Shown: piece after piece, positions 7,757 through 16,769 of the stretch
How the letters are laid out: the number at the start of each line of letters is the position of its first letter
Position numbering within the stretch: position 1 is the stretch's first letter
NCBI GenBank assembly: GCA_016868535.1
Contig: VGGQ01000006.1
Span: forward strand, 1-42,377
Length of the DNA stretch: 42,377 bases
Direction: 5' to 3'
Source of the DNA: Bacteroidota bacterium
Lineage (GTDB): Bacteria; Bacteroidota; Bacteroidia; NS11-12g; UBA955
Notes under the pieces: generated by a model
Seen by the model: only the letters and a program-made list of their open reading frames with translations
Databases searched by the model: none
What the model was told of the DNA's origin: nothing
Made by a program: the position numbers and the translations under genes

Positions 7757-8489
7757 TAAAAGATTGGCAGTTCGGCTATTTTTATCCTCAGCCTCCAAAA
7801 GATTTTCAGATCAGATTTACCGGTTAACCGGACTGAAACCACGACGACTTGCTATTTACCGCGAGGCTTTCAGGCATTCATCCGTAAACATTGCAGATAA
7901 AACAGACAAAAGTTTGGCGGATAATGAGCGCCTAGAGTTTCTGGGTGATGCCATACTGGATGCTGTAGTGGCTGAAATGCTTTTCATGCGCTATCCCCTA
8001 AAGCAGGAAGGCTTTCTCACAGAAATGCGCATGCGTGTGGTGAACCGCGAGCAGATGAGTTACCTTGCCAATAGGCTGGGGCTTGTGCAAATGATGGATC
8101 TGAAGCCTGAACTGCTTAAACAGCCTTTTGCCGTTAAATCAATTGCAGGAAATGCACTTGAGGCGCTTATTGGCGCCGTTTACCTTGACCATGGTTATAT
8201 TAAAGCAAGATCATTCATCACACGCCGTCTGATTGGGCAGTATCTGGATCTTGAAAAACTGATGTCTACTACCATCAGCTATAAAGCAGTATTGCTAAAA
8301 TGGTCTCAACAACAAAAAAAGATAATTTCTTGGGCACACAAAACAGAAACACACGGCAGGAGAGACCTGCACGTGGTTTCTGTTTTAGTAGATGAGCAAT
8401 TAATAGCTACCGATAAAAATTTAAGCCGTAAAAAGGCAGAAGAATTATGCTGTGAAAAAGCCTGCAGGATCCTGAATATTCAGGGTTAA
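7722..8489 (+). CDS. rnc: ribonuclease III
   Basis: Cleaves double-stranded RNA (rRNA precursors, structured mRNAs). The endonuclease domain shows the signature NERLEFLGDAILDAVVAE with its catalytic acidic residues, and the second acidic site LEALIGAVYLDHG. A C-terminal dsRNA-binding domain follows (YKAVLLKWSQQ, SRKKAEELCCEKA). Its usual glycine-rich loop before the SKK-like motif is changed to ATDKNLSRKKAEE. Start is uncertain: ATG 7722 overlaps fabF by 35 nt and adds a 14-residue hydrophilic lead. TTG 7764, 7 nt after the fabF stop and behind an A-rich stretch (AATAAAAGA), would give the N-terminus expected from relatives. The 3' end overlaps the convergent helicase gene by 4 nt. Confidence 0.92.
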   Translation: MLPSSSNTTKPNKRLAVRLFLSSASKRFSDQIYRLTGLKPRRLAIYREAFRHSSVNIADKTDKSLADNERLEFLGDAILDAVVAEMLFMRYPLKQEGFLTEMRMRVVNREQMSYLANRLGLVQMMDLKPELLKQPFAVKSIAGNALEALIGAVYLDHGYIKARSFITRRLIGQYLDLEKLMSTTISYKAVLLKWSQQQKKIISWAHKTETHGRRDLHVVSVLVDEQLIATDKNLSRKKAEELCCEKACRILNIQG

Positions 8490-11400
8490 TCTTCTTCTTC
8501 AGCCGCTGTTTCCGGAAGTAAGGCTTGCCCTGTTGATTTAGCAAACTGGCACCATTCACAGTCTTCACTGCCGCAACCTCTTAAGAACTCCAGACTTCTC
8601 AGTTTTTGATTTCCCAATACAAGATAATCCTTCAACAATGCAAGATCCTCGCTGTTGTAGTATTGTGTGAATGTGGGGAATTCTTTTTTCTCATCCTTTT
8701 CTACCGAATCAATTTTGGCTGCAATGCCATTCCAGTTTCTATCTGTGTAATGGTTTACAATCAACATGTAAATGCCTAGCTGAAACCAGTATTTGGGAGG
8801 TAATTTCCCCTTGTCGAGGCTTTCTTGTGTGGGAGGGCTAAAAGACGCATCGGCATTTTCAGGCTTTCCTGTTTTGTAATCTACAATCGTAACATCGCCC
8901 TCATCTACAATTATTTTATCGGCCTTTCCCCCGATTTTTATACCATCAATGCTGGACTCCAGCCATTTTTCAAGGATGATTTCCTTGCCTTTATGCGATT
9001 GCCAGATGGGTAGTCTTGCGCTGTAATACTGGGGCAGTCTTTCGCGTCCCTGATCCATTTTCAATTGAAAACCAGCCGGTGTGAATGCCCCCCTTTGTTT
9101 GTATAGTTCTGTTTCAAACAATGCCAGAAAGTCATTTTCATCCATCCAGCGCTCCTTTGCATGACCCATGTCTACCGTTTTCCAAAGGGTGTTGTGGACA
9201 GCAGATCCATAACCCAGCGCAGCACTCGGCGCTGAAGGTACCCGTACCATACGGCCGAAATAAAACCGCAATCCACATTCGAGAATGTCATAGAGCGTAG
9301 ATGGAGAAAATGTAAACTCAAGTAATTGCTGATTTAACCAATCGGAGTCCTCAATCTTTAATATGGGTGATGCAACCCTTGCCAGAAGCTGTGATTCTGC
9401 CAGAACCAAATCATCTTTACCAAGTTCGGTTTCGGCTATTTCATCCTTTCCAATAAGTTCCTGCAGAAACTTACTTTTTTTCTGTATGGCTGTCTTTGCA
9501 CTGATTTTTTCATTACCCCAGCTAAGGCGAAGGGTTTCTTTGGCTCGGGTCATGGCCACATAAAACAACCTGCGTCTTTCTTCCTTGTCTGCTTCCTCTT
9601 CATTCTGGTCTATTACATTATGTTTCAGTCCCTGGAAGAAAGATTTTATTTTGTATGGCAGTGCATTATATTTGTCTCTGTCCCAGGATTCTTCCTCACA
9701 TCCAATTATAAATACATGCTTATACTCAAGACCTTTGCTGCTGTGTGCAGTTGATAACACCACGCCCGATTTACTTCCGATTCTTTTTTCGAGTCGAACA
9801 GCAATTTCATTCCGTTTCATTTTTTCCAAAGATTCCATGTATTGGGTAATGGTGAGGTAGGGATTCTTCTGATTTGCGCTTATGGCATGGTTTAAAAATG
9901 TGTGAAGTTGTTCCATATACCATTCCCTCTGTTGACTTTGCATGGCCATCTTTAAAAAACCACCCTGGGAGATCACATCCTGTATAAGCTGAGGAACCGT
10001 CATACCGGCAGCTTTTTTAAGCCATTCCTCTACCTGAAACCACAAAACCCGCAATGCTTCCCTGCTTTGAACACCGGCGGGTAAAGGTTCAGGATTTTGT
10101 TGTATGTACTCATGCAAGAAGTCACGCCATTTCAATTTATCGTGACGTCTGGCGTAAATTTCTGTGGCAATTTTTGATATCTCAAAAGGTGTAATTTCGT
10201 ATATCGGATAGTGCAGCAGGCTATAAATAAGATGCTCTCCTTTGTGAGGCACTTCAAGTTCCCAGGCAAGATATTGTAACCAGTTTTGCAATTGTATTAT
10301 CAGCGGTTCCTGAAGAATATCTGCGCTGTGAGCCAGTGTAAAAGGTATTTCGCGCTGTAAAAGCATATCAGCCAGCTCATTCACAATTTTGTGTTTGGGA
10401 TAGATAACGGCTATTTCATCCGGCGGGCAGCCGGAATCTCTCAGTTCCACAATCTGATTACAGACTGCAAGCGCTTCATGAAACCGATTTTTATACGCAT
10501 TATACTCAAGGGGTATCGGTGCATAATACCGGTTAGCTCCCGAGGCTGTGAGTTCCTTGCTCAGTTCCTCAAATGAATTTACAAGTCGCCTTTTGTTGTT
10601 TTCTATCAGTTTTTTTGCACCATCCAACACTATTTGGGTGCTTCGGTAATTTTTAGTAAGAACTATTTTGGTAATTTTATCCTCGTATCTGCGGGCAAAA
10701 TCCATCATATTGCTGAACCTTGCTCCCTGAAATGCGTAAATACTCTGATCGTCATCTCCCACAACAAAGCAATTGGGATTGTCTTCCCAAAATGAAATAA
10801 GTTTGTACAGCAATTCGTTCTGAATTCCGGAGGTGTCCTGATACTCATCTACCAGCACATACTGATATTTTTCTTGGTAAGACAACAATAAATCAGGATT
10901 GGCTTTAAACGCATTAAATACCCATTGAAGCATATCGCTGAATTCGTAAAGCCCGGCTTCTTTTTTCATTTCTTGGTATTTGGGGAATAATGCTGCCACC
11001 TCTTGCAGTTTTAACCATTCCAGCAAATTTTTTTCATAATCTTTGCGCTTGACTTCACCTTTGTTTCCACCAGCTACTGTTTTCTGGTATACAAAATCAG
11101 GAAATGCTTTTTTGAATTCCTCTTCATCTGAAAGTCTGGATATTCCACGCTCAAAAAAAGCGGCATCCAGATTTTCACTCTGCATCAGGTTAAATACTTT
11201 TTCTAGCGATTTTCTGAGATAATAGGGCTGTTCCTGAAAATTTTGAAGCACTGAACCTTTCGGGATGGTTCTTATCAAACTGTCCATAAGTTCCAGCTTG
11301 TCAAGATCGTCCATTACGCGGAGATTACCCTTTGAAAATAATTCGGGATTATCCTTGATGATAGTGTTGCAAAGCCCGTGAAATGTGTGGATGTTGACAT

Positions 11401-11656
11401 TGTAGGCATCGGCGCCCATAAATTTACTCAAGCGGTTCAGCATTGCCGATGAACCTGCATCGGTGTATGTTAAACACAAAATTTCCTGTGGTTTCGTGTC
11501 GGGCTGATTTAAGATGTTAAGAATCCTGACGGCAAGAATTTGCGTTTTACCTGTACCCGGTCCGGCAATTACCATTACGGGGCCATCAATGGTGTCGACA
11601 GCCAGTTGCTGTTCAATGTTTAAAGATTGATAAAGTGAATTAAAATCTGTTGTCAT
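8486..11656 (-). CDS. UvrD/PcrA-like helicase fused to a PD-(D/E)XK nuclease
   Basis: 1056 residues. Superfamily 1A helicase: Walker A AGPGTGKT (31-38), Walker B VDEYQDT (269-275), GDDDQSIYAFQGA (300-312), LTKNYRS (333-339) and the late motif VVLSTAHSSKGLEYKHV. The C-terminal quarter is a RecB-type nuclease: GGKADKIIVDEGD then VDYKTGK (about 909-931). Cysteines C1028, C1033 and C1036, with a further Cys in LECGLRFYFGR upstream of the nuclease core, match the layout of AddB/Cas4-type 4Fe-4S nuclease domains. Likely role is end resection or DNA repair, by analogy with AddAB/AdnAB. No AddA-like partner is adjacent, so it may act alone. Convergent with rnc; no strong promoter box upstream. Confidence 0.9.
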   Translation of the reverse strand: MTTDFNSLYQSLNIEQQLAVDTIDGPVMVIAGPGTGKTQILAVRILNILNQPDTKPQEILCLTYTDAGSSAMLNRLSKFMGADAYNVNIHTFHGLCNTIIKDNPELFSKGNLRVMDDLDKLELMDSLIRTIPKGSVLQNFQEQPYYLRKSLEKVFNLMQSENLDAAFFERGISRLSDEEEFKKAFPDFVYQKTVAGGNKGEVKRKDYEKNLLEWLKLQEVAALFPKYQEMKKEAGLYEFSDMLQWVFNAFKANPDLLLSYQEKYQYVLVDEYQDTSGIQNELLYKLISFWEDNPNCFVVGDDDQSIYAFQGARFSNMMDFARRYEDKITKIVLTKNYRSTQIVLDGAKKLIENNKRRLVNSFEELSKELTASGANRYYAPIPLEYNAYKNRFHEALAVCNQIVELRDSGCPPDEIAVIYPKHKIVNELADMLLQREIPFTLAHSADILQEPLIIQLQNWLQYLAWELEVPHKGEHLIYSLLHYPIYEITPFEISKIATEIYARRHDKLKWRDFLHEYIQQNPEPLPAGVQSREALRVLWFQVEEWLKKAAGMTVPQLIQDVISQGGFLKMAMQSQQREWYMEQLHTFLNHAISANQKNPYLTITQYMESLEKMKRNEIAVRLEKRIGSKSGVVLSTAHSSKGLEYKHVFIIGCEEESWDRDKYNALPYKIKSFFQGLKHNVIDQNEEEADKEERRRLFYVAMTRAKETLRLSWGNEKISAKTAIQKKSKFLQELIGKDEIAETELGKDDLVLAESQLLARVASPILKIEDSDWLNQQLLEFTFSPSTLYDILECGLRFYFGRMVRVPSAPSAALGYGSAVHNTLWKTVDMGHAKERWMDENDFLALFETELYKQRGAFTPAGFQLKMDQGRERLPQYYSARLPIWQSHKGKEIILEKWLESSIDGIKIGGKADKIIVDEGDVTIVDYKTGKPENADASFSPPTQESLDKGKLPPKYWFQLGIYMLIVNHYTDRNWNGIAAKIDSVEKDEKKEFPTFTQYYNSEDLALLKDYLVLGNQKLRSLEFLRGCGSEDCEWCQFAKSTGQALLPETAAEEED

Positions 11657-11792
11657 AAGTAAAAAAAACTGAATGGATAATGAATATAATACAAAAAATG
11701 GACAAAAGCAAATTTTTTGGCAAAAACAGGTAAATTTTTACGTGTGAATAAATTGGTCTGATAATTGAATACCAAAACAGAATCTCCATTCG

Positions 11793-11800
11793 TAATTTCG
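11793..11800 (+). promoter_or_regulatory. -7-like box TAATTTCG of the DUF1599 gene
   Basis: One base from TAnnTTTG, 9 nt before ATG 11810. The same TAnnTTCG variant precedes three other starts in this window (30843, 31187, 41300). It also argues against the TTG at 11765 as the start. The rest of 11657-11792 shows nothing recognisable apart from AT-rich sequence. Confidence 0.5.
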
Positions 11801-11809
11801 CACACTACA

Positions 11810-12346
11810 ATGCAAGTAGTAAAAACCCGGGATCAGTACAATGCCATTCTGCAGGTTTGCAGAAATATATTTGAGCGTAAAAACTCCGATTATGGTACAT
11901 CCTGGCGTGTTTTTCGCCCGCAAAGCATTACCGATCAGATTTTTATTAAGGCTCAGCGTATCAGAAATATTGAAACCAGCAGTAAAAATTTAGTGGGAGA
12001 GGATATTGAAATCGAATTTATGGGCATTATTAATTATAGCATTATTGCCCTTATTCAGTTGCAGTTGATTGACGAAACCCGCGAAACCGGCGATGTGAAT
12101 GAGATTCTTGCTCTGTATGATTATCATGCACAACTTACCCGCGATTTAATGCTCATGAAAAATACCGATTATGGCGAAGCATGGCGCGACATGCGGATTA
12201 GCAGTTTTACCGATCTGATACTTGTGAAGATTGCCCGTATCAAACAAATAGAAGACAACGCCGGAAAAACCATTGCCAGTGAAGGGATTTCAGCAAATTA
12301 TCAAGATATTATCAATTACGCTATTTTTGCTCTGATCAGAATGTAG
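11810..12346 (+). CDS. DUF1599 (nucleotide modification associated domain) protein
   Basis: 178 residues, soluble and helical. The protein is an internal duplication. One unit is QYNAILQVCRNIFERKNSDYG, then SWRVFRPQSITDQIF, RIRNIE and INYSIIALIQL. The second is YHAQLTRDLMLMKNTDYG, then AWRDMRISSFTDLIL, RIKQIE and INYAIFALIRM. The family has been renamed, as I recall, nucleotide modification associated domain; its biochemical activity is not established. It often precedes a BT_3928/DoxX gene in Bacteroidota, as here (5-nt gap). ATG 11810 is chosen because it follows a -7-like box; TTG 11765 would add 15 residues that do not resemble the family's start. Confidence 0.82.
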   Translation: MQVVKTRDQYNAILQVCRNIFERKNSDYGTSWRVFRPQSITDQIFIKAQRIRNIETSSKNLVGEDIEIEFMGIINYSIIALIQLQLIDETRETGDVNEILALYDYHAQLTRDLMLMKNTDYGEAWRDMRISSFTDLILVKIARIKQIEDNAGKTIASEGISANYQDIINYAIFALIRM

Positions 12347-12351
12347 GGAAA

Positions 12352-13956
12352 ATGAAAATAGCCGTTCAGATATCACGCGTATTTACTGCTTTGCTGTTTG
12401 TTTTCTCAGGCATGGTCAAACTTAACGATCCCAGTGGTTTTGCCATTAAACTCAATGAGTATTTCGATGTTTTTGCCTCAGATGTTGCCCAGAAACAAGA
12501 CTCTATCCATGTGCAGCTTATGGATGGCGGAAAGGTTATCCAGCAAACAAGCTTCCAGTTGTTTAGTTCCGACCGGGTTCAGCCCCTCAACATCCTTGTT
12601 AGCAGTGAGTCTGTTAATACCATTGACACAACCTCAGGTTTGGATACAGCAGAAAAGAAAACCGGATCATCAAAAACAGACAGAAAAAAGAAAAAACAGC
12701 CTCCGCGCAAATTATACAACCTGAAATTGAACGCCATTTTTAAGCAACTTCCGGCAGGGTCAATGCAGTTTAATACCCAGGATTCGGGTACCAAAGCCAT
12801 GGCTGTTGTACGATGTGTAGTTGCTGGCAAAACTATTTATCAAAAAGACATTCACTTTGTAAGCAGCAACGACGCGGAATTTACGACCAATCTGCAGTTA
12901 GAACCCTACGTAAAAAAAGAAGGTGCCCTCCACGGATTTTACCTTGCCATGAAGAAATACAGCCTGTATTTTTCAGTGGGTTTCTGCGCTCTTGAGGTAA
13001 TTCTCGGTTTTGCACTGCTTGTGGGTTGGAGTATTACTTTTACTGCCGCCTCAATGCTGCTGCTCATTGTATTTTTCACCTTCCTTACAGGCTATTCGTG
13101 GGTTTACAATAAGGTTACGGATTGCGGGTGTTTCGGCGATTTTATCAAACTTAAGCCCAAGGAGTCTTTTATAAAAGATCTGGTTCTTACCGGGCTTATA
13201 CTGATAATCTTTTTTGGACGCTCCTACATAAAACCTTGGTTTAGCAAGGGTTTTGGATGGAAGTTTATGGGTGTCATTTCTTTGCTGTCTGTCGCTTTTG
13301 GGTGGCTGTGCTTTCTTTATTTGCCAGTGTGGGATTTTCTACCTTACAAGCAGGGAAACGACATACACAAAATCATGACTGAAGTACCCAAAGGCATGCG
13401 CTCAACAGACAGTATTCAGATGCTTTTTGTTCTCGAAAAGGGTAAAGACAGCCTTAGCGTTACAACCAAAGAATATACAGATGGGTATGAGAAGTTTGAA
13501 AAAGAAGGTTGGAATTTCCGACGCAGAATAGATAAGGTAATAATAGAAGGCTATAAAAGCCCTATTTCTGATTTTGCAATTACCGATCCCCGCACAGGCA
13601 TCGATTTAAAGGATAGTTTTATCCATAGTAAAGGTTATAAGCTACTCTGGATTTTTACCTACACGGACAAAGGCTACAATGGAGCCAATCCGGAAATTAG
13701 TGAAATTTACAAATGGTCTCAGCAAAATAAGATGGCATTTTATCCCGTTACGGCCAGCAGCCCTGAACCCTCAGCAGCTTATGTTAAAAAGCACAAACTG
13801 CCGTTTTTGTTTCTTTCAGGCGACCAGAAAATGCTGATGACGCTGGCGCGTTATAATCCCACACTCTATCTGTTTAGGGATGCAGTAGTGATTGATAAAT
13901 GGAGCGGACGTAATCTTCCATCCACCCAAAAATTGCAAAAGCTGACCTCGAAATGA
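12352..13956 (+). CDS. BT_3928-type DoxX/MauE-like membrane protein with a large insert
   Basis: 534 residues. TM1 (about 7-21: ALLFVFSGMVKLNDP, the DoxX start) is followed by EYFDVFA. Three or four membrane helices follow (about 203-325), with the MauE/DoxX-like motif DCGCFGDFIKLK (257-268). The C-terminal about 200 residues are soluble and end in a thioredoxin-like or DUF region (KLLWIFTYTDKG, then LPFLFLSGDQKML and TLYLFRDAVVIDKWSG). Between TM1 and TM2 lies an extra segment of about 150 residues (43-195) with a basic linker (KTDRKKKKQPPRK); I would not expect this in the usual shorter family members. The role is unknown, perhaps redox or disulfide chemistry at the membrane. The stop overlaps the next ATG (ATGA). 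Confidence 0.75.
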   Translation: MKIAVQISRVFTALLFVFSGMVKLNDPSGFAIKLNEYFDVFASDVAQKQDSIHVQLMDGGKVIQQTSFQLFSSDRVQPLNILVSSESVNTIDTTSGLDTAEKKTGSSKTDRKKKKQPPRKLYNLKLNAIFKQLPAGSMQFNTQDSGTKAMAVVRCVVAGKTIYQKDIHFVSSNDAEFTTNLQLEPYVKKEGALHGFYLAMKKYSLYFSVGFCALEVILGFALLVGWSITFTAASMLLLIVFFTFLTGYSWVYNKVTDCGCFGDFIKLKPKESFIKDLVLTGLILIIFFGRSYIKPWFSKGFGWKFMGVISLLSVAFGWLCFLYLPVWDFLPYKQGNDIHKIMTEVPKGMRSTDSIQMLFVLEKGKDSLSVTTKEYTDGYEKFEKEGWNFRRRIDKVIIEGYKSPISDFAITDPRTGIDLKDSFIHSKGYKLLWIFTYTDKGYNGANPEISEIYKWSQQNKMAFYPVTASSPEPSAAYVKKHKLPFLFLSGDQKMLMTLARYNPTLYLFRDAVVIDKWSGRNLPSTQKLQKLTSK

Positions 13957-15008
13957 GGGCTTTCGTCAATGGGAAAATCAAGTTTCTGCTGGCGGTTTTG
14001 CTGGGCCTGATTTTCTTTATTTTCGCCTTGTTCATGGCTCTGCCGTCTCCTGAACAAATTCTGACTGGACAGCGCAGTGATAAAGCAACTACAGAGGCAA
14101 TTGTCAAGGATCTTGGCTTGGATAAACCCAAATGGAAGCAGTTGATTTATTATACAAATGATCTTTCCCCGCTTTCCTGGTATCCGGCAGAAAGCGAAAG
14201 GCCGAAACTGACAGGTGGTATAGCATTGGTTAACCTGCAGTCGGGTTCTGTGTGGCTGAAAGCGCCATACCTGCGCACCAGTTTTCAAAGCAAGAAGCCT
14301 GTTTCAGGTATTATCGCAGATGCGTTCACGGGTACAATGGTTTTGGCTTTTTCAGCATTAATGTTCGCTCTTTTGCTCGGAATACCGCTGGGGGTTCTTT
14401 CTGCTATTCAAAAAGGTTCCACATTCGACAATACTATCGTGGCTTTTTCAGCCGCCGGAATTTCCCTGCCTGCATTCTTCAGTTCCATGCTTATTGCCTG
14501 GCTTTTTGGATTTGTTTGGAAGCAATATACAGGACTAGAAATGACAGGTAGCCTCTGGGAGGTGGATCCCATGGGCGAGGGGCGTTATCTTGCCTGGAAA
14601 AACCTTGTTTTACCTGCCATTGCACTTGGATTGAGACCTCTGGCAGTTTTTGTGCAACTCACCCGAAATACTATGGTGGATGTACTCTACCAGGATTATA
14701 TCCGTACCGCGCGTGCCAAAGGTTTGCCGGAATGGAAAGTGATTTGGAGACACGCATTCCCTAATGCCGTAAACCCCCTTGTTACATCCATTGGTGGCTG
14801 GTTAAGCAGTTTGCTGGCAGGCTCTTTTTTTACAGAGTATATCTTCAACTGGAAAGGTCTGGGTAAAGTGGCCATAGATGCGCTTCAAAATTCAGACCTG
14901 CCCGTAATCATGGGAACTGTGCTATTTACGGCAATTATTTTCTTTTTTGTCAATGTTCTCACGGAGATGTGCTATATTTGGCTCGATCCCCGTTTGCGTC
15001 ATGGATAA
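13953..15008 (+). CDS. OppB/DppB-type ABC transporter permease
   Basis: 351 residues, inner membrane. A signal-anchor-like TM1 (about 9-30) precedes a periplasmic loop (EQILTGQ, LGLDKPKWKQL), as in oligopeptide permease OppB. A cluster of TM helices follows, with the ABC-coupling loop YIRTARAKGLPEWKVIWRHAFPNAVNP, the EAA motif that docks to the ATPase. No second permease, ATPase or binding protein is nearby, so the rest of the importer must be elsewhere. It is translationally coupled on both sides: ATGA overlap with the DoxX gene and an 8-nt overlap with aroK. Confidence 0.88.
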   Translation: MRAFVNGKIKFLLAVLLGLIFFIFALFMALPSPEQILTGQRSDKATTEAIVKDLGLDKPKWKQLIYYTNDLSPLSWYPAESERPKLTGGIALVNLQSGSVWLKAPYLRTSFQSKKPVSGIIADAFTGTMVLAFSALMFALLLGIPLGVLSAIQKGSTFDNTIVAFSAAGISLPAFFSSMLIAWLFGFVWKQYTGLEMTGSLWEVDPMGEGRYLAWKNLVLPAIALGLRPLAVFVQLTRNTMVDVLYQDYIRTARAKGLPEWKVIWRHAFPNAVNPLVTSIGGWLSSLLAGSFFTEYIFNWKGLGKVAIDALQNSDLPVIMGTVLFTAIIFFFVNVLTEMCYIWLDPRLRHG

Positions 15009-15510
15009 AATTTATCTAGTAGGATTACCCGGATCGGGCAAAAGCCACACAGGAAAATGGCTGTCTCATAGAATGGGATGGGATTTTGTGGATTTAGACG
15101 AACTCATTGAAAAAAATGAGGGAAAAAATATTGCTGAAATTTTTGGTGAACTTGGCGAAAAGGGGTTCAGAAAGATTGAGCAGAAATATTTGAACGTTAC
15201 TTTTTCCTACAAACAATGCGTTGTCAGCTGTGGGGGAGGAACTCCGGTTTGGGGGAATAATATGGAGAAAATGTCCAGAAACGGTCTCACAGTTTATCTG
15301 AATACTGAACTTACAGAGATAGAGAGAAGATTGGAAGAAAGCCATGTGGAACGCCCATTGTTTTCTCAAGAGCAGAGCCTGCACAAGCATATTTCAGACC
15401 TCAACGAAAAAAGAAGGCCTTACTATAGCAGAGCCAAGGTAATTTGGAACCGCAATGAGCCCACCGAGCAGTTTTTCCGCTCACTGGATCGCCTGCTTTC
15501 CATTTACTAA
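15001..15510 (+). CDS. aroK: shikimate kinase
   Basis: 169 residues. Phosphorylates shikimate with ATP (aromatic amino acid pathway). P-loop GLPGSGKS (8-15), the D31/D33 pair (DLDELIE), FRKIEQ with R57 and E60, CGGGTP (77-82), RPL, and the lid R-x2-YYSRA all match. The ATG at 15001 overlaps the permease stop by 8 nt and puts the P-loop at the normal place. No other aro gene is present in the window. Confidence 0.94.
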   Translation: MDKIYLVGLPGSGKSHTGKWLSHRMGWDFVDLDELIEKNEGKNIAEIFGELGEKGFRKIEQKYLNVTFSYKQCVVSCGGGTPVWGNNMEKMSRNGLTVYLNTELTEIERRLEESHVERPLFSQEQSLHKHISDLNEKRRPYYSRAKVIWNRNEPTEQFFRSLDRLLSIY

Positions 15511-15522
15511 CAGCTGGTTTTC

Positions 15523-16710
15523 ATGCCGCACATCGGTAATCGACAGTATTTTTTACAACATCTTGCCCAGACAAGCGACGCTCCGCTGTTGCTTGAGATT
15601 GAACGCGCGGAAGGCCATTATCTGTATGATTCTGCAGGTAAGAAATACCTGGATTTAATTTCAGGGGTATCAGTTTCCTCTCTCGGACACCGGCATCCCA
15701 AAGTGATTGAGGCTATTTACACCCAACTGGATAAGTACATGCACCTGATGGTGTACGGGGAAGTGGTGCAGTCACCGCAGGTGCAGCTGGCACAAGCCCT
15801 TGGCAGTGTTTTGCCGTCGCAACTGGATAATTTCTATTTTGTGAATTCAGGCAGTGAAGCCATAGAAGGTGCTATGAAACTGGCCAGGCGATACACCGGA
15901 AGATCAGCATTTGTAGCTCAAATCAATGCCTACCATGGTGGAACCCAAGGCGCACTCAGCCTTATGAGCAATGAATATTACAGCGGTCCTTACCGACCAT
16001 TGTTGTCTTATATTCACTTTATATGTGCCGGTAATATTGATGCATTGCAAAACTTAGCGGTTCACCCCGCAGCGGTTGTGCTTGAGCTTATACAGGCCGA
16101 ATGTGGCTCAATTGTGCTTTCAAAGGAATATGTGCATGCGGTGCGTGAATTTTGCAACCGTACGGGAGCCCTGATGATTGTAGACGAGATTCAGACTGGC
16201 ATGGGGAGAACAGGTACGATGTTTGCTTTTGAGCAATTCGGTATTGTTCCGGACGTGCTGGTCCTCGGCAAGGCACTGGGTGGTGGCATGCCGATGGGTG
16301 CTTTTATTGCATCTAAGGATGTAATGCAATGTCTCTCTGAAAACCCGGCATTGGGGCATATAACCACATTTGGAGGTAATCCGGTTTGCTGCGCCGCCGC
16401 CTCTGCCGCCATTATTACTACATCTGGGAAACTCCGGGATTTCAAGGTGGAAGAGAAAGAAAAATTATTCAGGGAATACCTCGTTCATCCAAAAATAAAA
16501 AAGATAACAGGAAAAGGTCTGTTGCTCGCTGCACATCTTGATAGTGAAAAAACCTGCAAGGATTTAATTCGCAGGGCAATGCATGAAGGTGTATTTACCG
16601 ATTGGTTTCTCTATGCACCGGACGCTTTGCGCATTGCACCACCATTGAGTATTACGAATGAAGAAATACAGCATACCTGTTGTGTATTAATCCATTTATT
16701 GAATGATTAA
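15523..16710 (+). CDS. class III (acetylornithine/omega-type) aminotransferase
   Basis: 395 residues, fold-type I PLP enzyme. Conserved elements are VNSGSEAIEGAMKLAR (108 onward, phosphate binding), YHGGT, DEIQTGMGRTG (221-231, ring-stacking Asp) and K250 in LGKALGGGMP, the Schiff-base lysine. The C-terminal region is complete. The protein belongs to the acetylornithine aminotransferase superfamily, but no arg genes lie nearby, so the substrate stays open. It starts 12 nt after aroK and likely shares its transcript. Confidence 0.85.
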   Translation: MPHIGNRQYFLQHLAQTSDAPLLLEIERAEGHYLYDSAGKKYLDLISGVSVSSLGHRHPKVIEAIYTQLDKYMHLMVYGEVVQSPQVQLAQALGSVLPSQLDNFYFVNSGSEAIEGAMKLARRYTGRSAFVAQINAYHGGTQGALSLMSNEYYSGPYRPLLSYIHFICAGNIDALQNLAVHPAAVVLELIQAECGSIVLSKEYVHAVREFCNRTGALMIVDEIQTGMGRTGTMFAFEQFGIVPDVLVLGKALGGGMPMGAFIASKDVMQCLSENPALGHITTFGGNPVCCAAASAAIITTSGKLRDFKVEEKEKLFREYLVHPKIKKITGKGLLLAAHLDSEKTCKDLIRRAMHEGVFTDWFLYAPDALRIAPPLSITNEEIQHTCCVLIHLLND

Positions 16711-16769
16711 AACAATTTTGGGGAAAAGCTTTTTTATTTTGTATAAGTAGTAGCCAAGAAATTTAAAAG

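Noticed and set aside
8486-11656. anti-phage defence island around the helicase-nuclease
   Set aside because: Neighbours are housekeeping genes (rnc, DUF1599) and no other defence families or mobile genes are present.
16727-16745. terminator at AAAAGCTTTT followed by TTATTTT after the aminotransferase gene
   Set aside because: The palindrome has no room for a loop and is only 10 bp; too weak to call.
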